This document shows positions 58,192-64,000 of a DNA stretch of 64,000 nucleotides, piece by piece (positions within the stretch are counted from its first letter, which is position 1; each line of letters starts with the position of its first letter). The notes beneath the pieces were generated by a model. That model saw only the letters and a program-made list of their open reading frames with translations. It had not been told where the DNA came from and did no database searches. A program made the translations under genes and the position numbers. This DNA is from SVFI01 sp045546735 (GTDB taxonomy: Bacteria > Bacillota > Clostridia > Lachnospirales > Lachnospiraceae): positions 35,335 to 99,334 of the forward strand of contig JAZQDJ010000105.1 in the NCBI GenBank assembly GCA_045546735.1. The letters are read 5' to 3'.

Positions 58192-59175
58192 CTACGACAC
58201 CTGCCATGGGTTCTCCTGCCCGTTTACAAAGCAAACACAGCTTTTCAGCGAATCAGCAACTACCGTTTTTACGCAATTATCTGTATAGAATGCCATGTGG
58301 TGTGTCACTGTTACATTCGGATAACTGCGCAAAAGCGCCAACTCACGATTATCCAACACATCATTCTTTCTGTCATAATAATATAGGCCAAACTCATTTT
58401 CTACTACATCCAATCCTGCAGCACCGATTTTACCGCTCTCAATCGCTTCAAGAAGGGCATCTGCCTCCACTAACGGCCCTCTTGCCGTATTAATGAGAAT
58501 CACCCCATCCTTCATCTTTGCAATCGTCTCTGCATTAATCAAATGGAAATTATCGTCCGTGAGAGGCGTATGTAAAGAAATAATGTCCGCCTGTGCCCAG
58601 ATTTCATCCAGCGATACATAGTCGGCATATTTCTTTACTTCTTCGCTCTCATATAAATCATAAGCAATCATTTTACATCCAAAACCACTAAGATTTTGAA
58701 TCACTGTTTTTCCGATCCGTCCTGTACCTATCACGCCGACTGTCATATCCTTCAGTTCGCGGCCGAGATTCCCTTTTAAAGTATAGTCCTGAATATTGGT
58801 ACGCTGCAGAATTTGTTTTGCCTTACGGATGCTCATCAGAAGAAGCATTACCGTATAGTCAGCCACACCATTTGGGCCGTACGGCGCATTTCCTACTGTA
58901 ATCCCGTGTTCCCTGCATGCTTTCATATCGATATGGTCATATCCTATCGTCCTCGTCGTAATATAGCGTACTCCCTGCTGCGCAAGCGCCGCAATAAGCT
59001 CCGGTGTCATCTTTGAAGTAAGAATATCAATGCACTCGCTTCCTTTTGCCAATCCGCTATTCTCAAGCGTAGGCGCATCCGGACACGTAACAAGTGTTAT
59101 TCCAAGTTCTTTTGCATACTGCTCAAAATATACTTTCTCATCATATTCTCTAAAATTATAAACTGTTACCTGCAT
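58192..59175 (-). CDS. D-2-hydroxyacid dehydrogenase (D-lactate dehydrogenase-like)
   Basis: A 327-residue NAD-dependent dehydrogenase. The dinucleotide fold has GVIGTGRIGKTVI (about residues 150-162), INTARGPLVEADAL supplies the catalytic Arg region, VVENEFG the Glu and VTHHMAFYT the His. Sequence of the start (YNFREYDEKVYFEQYAKELG) fits D-lactate dehydrogenases of Clostridia. It is 1 base after the AI-2E family gene. Confidence 0.92.
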   Translation of the reverse strand: MQVTVYNFREYDEKVYFEQYAKELGITLVTCPDAPTLENSGLAKGSECIDILTSKMTPELIAALAQQGVRYITTRTIGYDHIDMKACREHGITVGNAPYGPNGVADYTVMLLLMSIRKAKQILQRTNIQDYTLKGNLGRELKDMTVGVIGTGRIGKTVIQNLSGFGCKMIAYDLYESEEVKKYADYVSLDEIWAQADIISLHTPLTDDNFHLINAETIAKMKDGVILINTARGPLVEADALLEAIESGKIGAAGLDVVENEFGLYYYDRKNDVLDNRELALLRSYPNVTVTHHMAFYTDNCVKTVVADSLKSCVCFVNGQENPWQVS

Positions 59176-59176
59176 G

Positions 59177-60346
59177 TCATTTCTCCTCTTCCGTCATTTT
59201 TTTATAATATTCATAATCTTCTTTTTTATATTTCCTAAACGCATTTAAGTCCTTTACAAGTATTTGTAAGCTGTCTTGCGTGGTACGAAATACGCCTTCT
59301 TTATACAGATTCACAAACACAAGACCGATAGGAACCGCTAAAATCATTCCCCAAACACCGCCGATTTCCCAACCGATATAAAGCAGGAACAACGTCGGAA
59401 TTGCCGGCATACCAAGTGTTTCTCCGACAATCTTCGGCTGAATCAATTGTCTCACTAACTGTCCGATTCCCCATAAGGCAATTAAAATAACAGTCGTTGC
59501 ATAATGTCCGCCAACCAGTTTTATAATTGCCCACGGTATCAATACCGTTCCTGTACCGAACACCGGGAGCAAATCCAGAAAAGCAATTCCAAGCGCCACA
59601 AGTGAAACATAATTCACACCGGCAATTTTCAATCCGATAAAAAGAATCACATAAATCCACACTTCAATCTTTAACTGCGCAACAATATATCCACCGAAAG
59701 CTTTTTTCAAACACTTGCACACGATCTCAATTTTATCCTTTAGTGACCGCGGAACAAATCTGCGGTAATATCCCTGCACTTCTTCTTTATTGGCAACAAA
59801 GAAATAAGATGATAACAGTGCCATAACAACACTCACCAAAAATCCCGGAACATTCTTGGCAAACTCACCGACTCTTTCCATCGTCGGTGAACTTAAATTA
59901 CCAATCAAATTGCCCGCATATTGCTGAATATTCTCTCCAAGCATTGCCCATTCTTCGCGCACCTGCTTTGGCATCCGATTAAATACCACTTGCAATTTAT
60001 CTCCTGCCTGTGCAAAATCATCCGATAACGCTTTCCACATTTGCGGAAGATTTGCAATAAACCCCTCTGCCTGTTCCAACAGAAAATGTCCGATTCCGTA
60101 CAAAAGAAATGCCACAAGGCCGACTGCCAACACAATCGTAAATGCCGACCCCGCTTTTCTCTTAATCTTCATCTTTTTTTCCAAAAAATGAACAATCGGA
60201 CTCGCACACAGCGCAATCAATGCACCTACTACAAACGGCATAAAAAATTTAATCACTTTCGGCAGTAAAAATACTACAAATACAAACACAACTACCGCAA
60301 GAAACAAATTCAATATAATTTTCCCAAAATGTTTTACTGTTTGCAT
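59177..60346 (-). CDS. AI-2E family transporter
   Basis: A 389-residue membrane protein with eight hydrophobic segments and the conserved GLVFVNLYKE and TVLIPWAIIKLV...GIGQLVRQLIQPKIVG segments of the AI-2E/YtvI family. Substrates vary widely (signal, ion or organic acids), and here none can be assigned. It overlaps engB by 13 bases. Confidence 0.9.
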   Translation of the reverse strand: MQTVKHFGKIILNLFLAVVVFVFVVFLLPKVIKFFMPFVVGALIALCASPIVHFLEKKMKIKRKAGSAFTIVLAVGLVAFLLYGIGHFLLEQAEGFIANLPQMWKALSDDFAQAGDKLQVVFNRMPKQVREEWAMLGENIQQYAGNLIGNLSSPTMERVGEFAKNVPGFLVSVVMALLSSYFFVANKEEVQGYYRRFVPRSLKDKIEIVCKCLKKAFGGYIVAQLKIEVWIYVILFIGLKIAGVNYVSLVALGIAFLDLLPVFGTGTVLIPWAIIKLVGGHYATTVILIALWGIGQLVRQLIQPKIVGETLGMPAIPTLFLLYIGWEIGGVWGMILAVPIGLVFVNLYKEGVFRTTQDSLQILVKDLNAFRKYKKEDYEYYKKMTEEEK

Positions 60347-60930
60347 TCTAACACATGCTCCTCAATAAATGCATAGATTTCATCTCTTCCCTGTTTTGTC
60401 TGCGCTGAATAAGGAAACACAAGCGTCCCTTTCTCTACCTGAAGCGTATCCTTAATCAGTTTTATCTGCTTCTGGATTTGCGAACGGTTAATCTTATCCA
60501 GCTTCGTGGCAATAATCACAGGTTTATAACCGTTAGAAACAATCCATTCATACATCTGGACGTCGTTCGCTCCCGGTTTATGACGAATGTCAATCAAGAG
60601 AAAAACCTCTTTCAACACTTTGGAAGTGCGAAGGTAGTTTTCAATCATGTTGCCCCACCTGGCCTTAACTTCAACAGAAACGTTTGCAAATCCATATCCC
60701 GGCAAATCTACAAAATATAATTCTTTATTAATATTGTAATAATTAATTGTCTGTGTTTTTCCCGGCTGCGAAGATGTCCGGGCCAATGACTTCCGATTCA
60801 TAAGACCATTAATCAGAGAAGATTTACCGACATTACTTTTTCCCGCAAATGCAATTTCCGGAAGTGAATTTTCCGGCAAAGTGCTTGTAATTCCGCACAC
60901 CGTCTCCAATTCCACATTTTTAATAACCAT
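60334..60930 (-). CDS. engB: Ribosome biogenesis GTP-binding protein EngB/YsxC
   Basis: A 198-residue GTPase. G1 is GKSNVGKSSL, G3 DLPGYG (here FVDLPGYGFANV) and G4 TKLDKI (NKxD variant). It assists 50S subunit assembly. It lies 14 bases after lon and precedes the AI-2E gene, the usual Firmicute order clpX-lon-engB. Confidence 0.96.
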   Translation of the reverse strand: MVIKNVELETVCGITSTLPENSLPEIAFAGKSNVGKSSLINGLMNRKSLARTSSQPGKTQTINYYNINKELYFVDLPGYGFANVSVEVKARWGNMIENYLRTSKVLKEVFLLIDIRHKPGANDVQMYEWIVSNGYKPVIIATKLDKINRSQIQKQIKLIKDTLQVEKGTLVFPYSAQTKQGRDEIYAFIEEHVLECKQ

Positions 60931-60944
60931 TACGACTCCTCCTC

Positions 60945-63269
60945 TTAAATAAGAGCATGTTCCAAAACTTCCTGCATCGTAGAAACGCAGAATATGTTTA
61001 ATCCTGTTTTAATTTCTTCATCAATTTCATATAAATCTTTCTCGTTTTCCGCAGGCACAAGCACATTGTGTATTCCCGCCATCTTTGCTGATAAAAGTTT
61101 CTCCTTCAGTCCGCCGATGGCAAGCACGCGGCCCCGGAGAGTAACTTCACCGGTCATGGCAAGATCTGCTTTTACCTTACGGCCGGTAATCGCTGATAAC
61201 ACAGCAGTCACCATTGTAATTCCTGCGCTTGGTCCATCTTTTGGAACCGCGCCTTCCGGAATATGGATATGAAGATCATGTGTCTCAAAATAATCTTCTG
61301 CAATTCCAAAATCCGATGCCACAGACCGGATAAAACTGATTCCCGCCAGCGCAGATTCCTTCATCACATCGCCTAATTGTCCGGTCAGTTTTACCTCTCC
61401 TTTTCCCGGCATATCATTTACTTCAATTTCAAGCGTAACTCCGCCGACACTGGTCCAGGCAAGTCCACGGACAACTCCGACATCATTCTTCTTATTTGCC
61501 TTGTCTAATGCATATTTTTCTTTGCCGAGGTATTCTTCCAGATTTTGAACGGTAATTTTAATTTTCAGTTTCTCATCTTTCAAAAATTCACGTGCTGTCT
61601 TTCGACATACTTTCCCAATTTGACGTTCCAGTTCACGAACGCCGGCTTCTTTTGTGTATCCCACAATCATCTTTTCCAATGCTTTTCCGGTAAAAGTAAG
61701 CTGCTTTTTGGAAATTCCATGCTCTTTTAACTGCTTCTTCACCAAATGTTCTTTTGCGATATGAAGTTTCTCATTCGCCGTATAGCTTGTCACCTCAATC
61801 ACTTCCATACGGTCTCTGAGCGGTCCGTCTATCGCCTGCAAATCATTTGCCGTTGCAACAAACACAACCTGGGATAAATCAATCGGAATTTCTATATAAT
61901 GATCCTGAAAATGCTCATTCTGCTCACCGTCAAGCACCTCAAGCATTGCAGATGCCGTATCTCCTTTATGGTCACGGCTCATCTTGTCAATTTCATCAAG
62001 TAATATGAGCGGATTTTTTACGCCCGCCTGACGGATTGCAGTTACAATTCTTCCCGGCATGGCACCGACATAAGTCTTTCTGTGACCGCGAATTTCTGCT
62101 TCATCGCGCACACCGCCCAAACATATACGGACATATTTGCGTCCCATTGCCCTTGCCATGCTACGTGCTATAGACGTTTTTCCTGTTCCCGGAGGGCCAA
62201 CCAGACAAATAATAGGGGAACCGGCATCGCCCCGAAGCTGTCTGACTGCCAAATATTCCAAAATACGTTCTTTCACCTTATCAAGTCCGTAATGATCCGC
62301 ACGGAGTATTTTTTCCGCTTTTTCCAAATCATTATTATCTTCAGACATTTTATCCCACGGAAGATCCAGTACCGTTTCCAAATACGTTCTCTCTACTGCA
62401 CTCTCCGAAGAACTTTGTGATACATTTTCAAAACGCTTAATCTCTTTCTTAATTCTTGATTTAACTTCTTCTCCAGCATTGAGTTCTTCAAGCTTTTCAC
62501 GAAATGAATCTGCATCGGAAAGAGGGCTGTCCTCCCCTAATTCTTCCCTGATATACTTCATTTGTTCCTTCAGTACATACTCGCGTTGATTTTTTTCAAC
62601 TCTGTCTTTAATTTTTTTTGCCAATTCATTTTTTACTTCAAGAACACCGGACTCTGTTTGCAAAAGCTCTGTTAATTTATCATATCTTTTTTGTAAATTA
62701 ATCGATTCTAATAACACCTGTTTCTTTTTGTAATCCACCGGTAAAATCATCACAATTTGGTCAAGTAACTTTCCGAGTTCTGCAATTTCTCCCAAATGCT
62801 GCACTATCCCCTGATCCTTCTTATTCATTAACAAAGAATACTGCAAATACATATCACAAACCTGACGTTTCATAGCTTCCTTGATTTCAGCACCCATTTC
62901 TTCTTCAAGCTGTTGTTCAGACTTTGCCAATACAACATTCGCAATAAAATATGGTTCGATCTCAAATCCGACTACTTTTGCCCTTCTGATGCCTTCCACA
63001 AGAACACGCACAATCTTATTCGGCATTTTCACAATCTGTTTTACATGCACAACAGTTCCTATTTCATAAAGTTGCGAAATCCCCGGCTCGTTTTCTTCAG
63101 GATTTCTCTGTGCCACCAAAAACAGCTCCTGCCCTGTGCTGCTCATTGCCTGTTCTAAAGCCGCCATCGATTTTTTACGGCTCAAATCAAAATGTATAAT
63201 AGAATCCGGCATTACACACATATTTTTCAGCGGTATCGCCGGTATTGTCATCTTCTGGATATCACTCAT
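60945..63269 (-). CDS. lon: ATP-dependent protease Lon
   Basis: A 774-residue LonA. The N-terminal substrate domain, AAA+ module with GPPGTGKTSIARSMA (about residue 351-365) and the protease domain with catalytic Ser in KDGPSAGITMVTAV (about 672) and catalytic Lys in LLSAKMAG are present. It degrades misfolded and regulatory proteins. A hairpin separates it from clpX. Confidence 0.98.
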   Translation of the reverse strand: MSDIQKMTIPAIPLKNMCVMPDSIIHFDLSRKKSMAALEQAMSSTGQELFLVAQRNPEENEPGISQLYEIGTVVHVKQIVKMPNKIVRVLVEGIRRAKVVGFEIEPYFIANVVLAKSEQQLEEEMGAEIKEAMKRQVCDMYLQYSLLMNKKDQGIVQHLGEIAELGKLLDQIVMILPVDYKKKQVLLESINLQKRYDKLTELLQTESGVLEVKNELAKKIKDRVEKNQREYVLKEQMKYIREELGEDSPLSDADSFREKLEELNAGEEVKSRIKKEIKRFENVSQSSSESAVERTYLETVLDLPWDKMSEDNNDLEKAEKILRADHYGLDKVKERILEYLAVRQLRGDAGSPIICLVGPPGTGKTSIARSMARAMGRKYVRICLGGVRDEAEIRGHRKTYVGAMPGRIVTAIRQAGVKNPLILLDEIDKMSRDHKGDTASAMLEVLDGEQNEHFQDHYIEIPIDLSQVVFVATANDLQAIDGPLRDRMEVIEVTSYTANEKLHIAKEHLVKKQLKEHGISKKQLTFTGKALEKMIVGYTKEAGVRELERQIGKVCRKTAREFLKDEKLKIKITVQNLEEYLGKEKYALDKANKKNDVGVVRGLAWTSVGGVTLEIEVNDMPGKGEVKLTGQLGDVMKESALAGISFIRSVASDFGIAEDYFETHDLHIHIPEGAVPKDGPSAGITMVTAVLSAITGRKVKADLAMTGEVTLRGRVLAIGGLKEKLLSAKMAGIHNVLVPAENEKDLYEIDEEIKTGLNIFCVSTMQEVLEHALI

Positions 63270-63287
63270 CTTTTTCTCTTTCCAATC

Positions 63288-63314
63288 AACAAACGCCGCC
63301 CATTAAGGCGGCGT
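63288..63314 (-). terminator. Hairpin between clpX and lon
   Basis: Stem ACGCCGCC/GGCGGCGT (63293-63300, 63307-63314) followed by TTGTTG on the minus strand. The T tract is weak, so read-through to lon is likely. Confidence 0.6.
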
Positions 63315-63322
63315 CTGCAATC

Positions 63323-64000
63323 TTATGCTCTTTTTTTCTTTGGCAAAGCGTTTTCTGATTCTTCACGCTCCACAACCGGATCACATTTTCCTGCCACAAC
63401 ATCCTCTGTAATCGTACATTTACGGATGGTCTCATCTGATGGAATCTCATACATAACATCCATCATAATGCTCTCCATTATCGTCCGAAGTCCTCTGGCT
63501 CCGGTTTTCTTTTCCATTGTCTGTTTCGCAATTGCCGAGATAGCTTCCGGCGTAAACTCAAGTTCTACACCATCCATCTCAAACAGTTTCTGATACTGTT
63601 TTACAATCGCGCTCTTTGGCTCAGTCAGAATACGGCACATAGCCTCCTCATCAAGCCCGTCAAGCGCCACTACGATAGGTACACGGCCCACAAACTCAGG
63701 AATCATACCATATTTAATCAAATCCTGCGAATTTGCCTCATGGAATGCTCTATCATCTGCATCCTTCATATCTTTTCCTATCTCAGCATTAAATCCGATT
63801 GATTTACGGTTTAATCTTGTCTCAACAATCTTCTCTAATCCCGCAAACGCTCCGGAACAAATAAACAAAATATTACTTGTATTGATTTGAATAAGTTCCT
63901 GATGCGGATGCTTTCTGCCACCCTGAGGCGGAACCGATGCAACTGTTCCTTCTATAATCTTAAGAAGAGCCTGCTGCACACCTTCACCGGAAACATCTCT
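63323..64000 (-). CDS. clpX: ClpX protease ATPase subunit, N-terminal part missing
   Basis: The C-terminal ~225 residues are present; the gene begins beyond the right edge. The visible frame starts RDVSGEGVQQALLKI and includes PPQGGRKHPHQELIQI, FICSGAFAGLEKI, the sensor-2 region TGARGLRTIMESIMMD and the short C-terminal tail NALPKKKRA. These are conserved ClpX segments. Its partner ClpP is expected upstream beyond the window. Confidence 0.97.
   Translation of the reverse strand, partial: RDVSGEGVQQALLKIIEGTVASVPPQGGRKHPHQELIQINTSNILFICSGAFAGLEKIVETRLNRKSIGFNAEIGKDMKDADDRAFHEANSQDLIKYGMIPEFVGRVPIVVALDGLDEEAMCRILTEPKSAIVKQYQKLFEMDGVELEFTPEAISAIAKQTMEKKTGARGLRTIMESIMMDVMYEIPSDETIRKCTITEDVVAGKCDPVVEREESENALPKKKRA

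Noticed and set aside
1..64000. CRISPR arrays, tRNA or rRNA genes, insertion sequences, prophage
   Set aside because: No regularly spaced repeats, cloverleaf candidates, transposase or phage genes were recognised on reading both strands.

Overview
The window is a chromosomal segment from a low-to-mid GC Firmicute, most probably a member of the Lachnospiraceae (Clostridia). The evidence is the gene set (DUF4250, DUF4364, DUF4317, DUF4230 and DUF1385 proteins, single-chain PurL, RACo-like DUF4445 protein, desulfoferrodoxin), strong AGGAGG-type ribosome sites, sigma-A promoters of TTGACA-17-TATAAT type, a CIRCE element and a Gram-positive LexA box. No rRNA, tRNA, CRISPR array, prophage or insertion sequence was seen. 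Nearly everything is on the minus strand; the exceptions are a malic enzyme cluster (24659-27281), a GntR-ABC cluster (33049-36067) and a small membrane protein (48466-48768).

Layout by region. 1-2190: two tandem DUF4230 proteins, a MerR regulator and a small lipoprotein; merR and the lipoprotein gene share the same promoter/operator architecture. 2200-8707: a run of nine closely spaced genes from one promoter (metallo-hydrolase, glycosyltransferase, dCMP deaminase, acetyltransferase, half-length DUF4317, lipoprotein, and two paralogous membrane proteins flanking a nucleoside phosphorylase). 8767-13338: a six-gene NAD operon, nrtR - radical SAM - nadR - pnuC - kptA - cysteine phosphatase, behind a promoter with two NrtR-like operators. 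13351-19760: assorted small genes including a DUF3795-acetyltransferase fusion, desulfoferrodoxin, a membrane HEYGH protein, TraX-like protein, a DUF5714-arsenate reductase fusion and a methyltransferase. 19767-24439: the conserved rho, rpmE, DUF1385, prmC, prfA group. 24590-27297: malic enzyme, YhcC-like radical SAM and DUF4364.

27292-32949: phosphodiesterase, RarA ATPase, polysaccharide deacetylase and the TIGR03915/TIGR03916 putative DNA repair pair, the latter behind a perfect sigma-A promoter with a LexA box. 32981-36119: YtrA-type GntR regulator with ABC exporter. 36152-43114: YdcF, glycogen branching enzyme, RACo-like protein, DUF4250 and ClpB with CIRCE. 43122-45730: a cobalamin-riboswitch operon with a DUF4430 lipoprotein, an ECF-type S component and two zinc-ribbon membrane paralogues. 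45790-48373: metal-efflux P-type ATPase, separate HMA protein and CadC/ArsR-type repressor. 48466-54709: small membrane protein, GntR/DUF5808 membrane pair, PurL. An 826-base gap follows, then a GH5 glycosidase, a Na/Ca antiporter, two small proteins, a D-2-hydroxyacid dehydrogenase, an AI-2E family permease, and the protease group engB-lon-clpX at the right edge.

The most interesting units are the NrtR/KptA operon, which joins NAD salvage to an NAD-consuming RNA 2'-phosphotransferase, a cysteine phosphatase and an unknown radical SAM enzyme; the LexA-controlled radical SAM repair pair; and the B12-riboswitch operon with an intrinsic-factor-like lipoprotein. Functions are read from motifs and family memory, without database searches.
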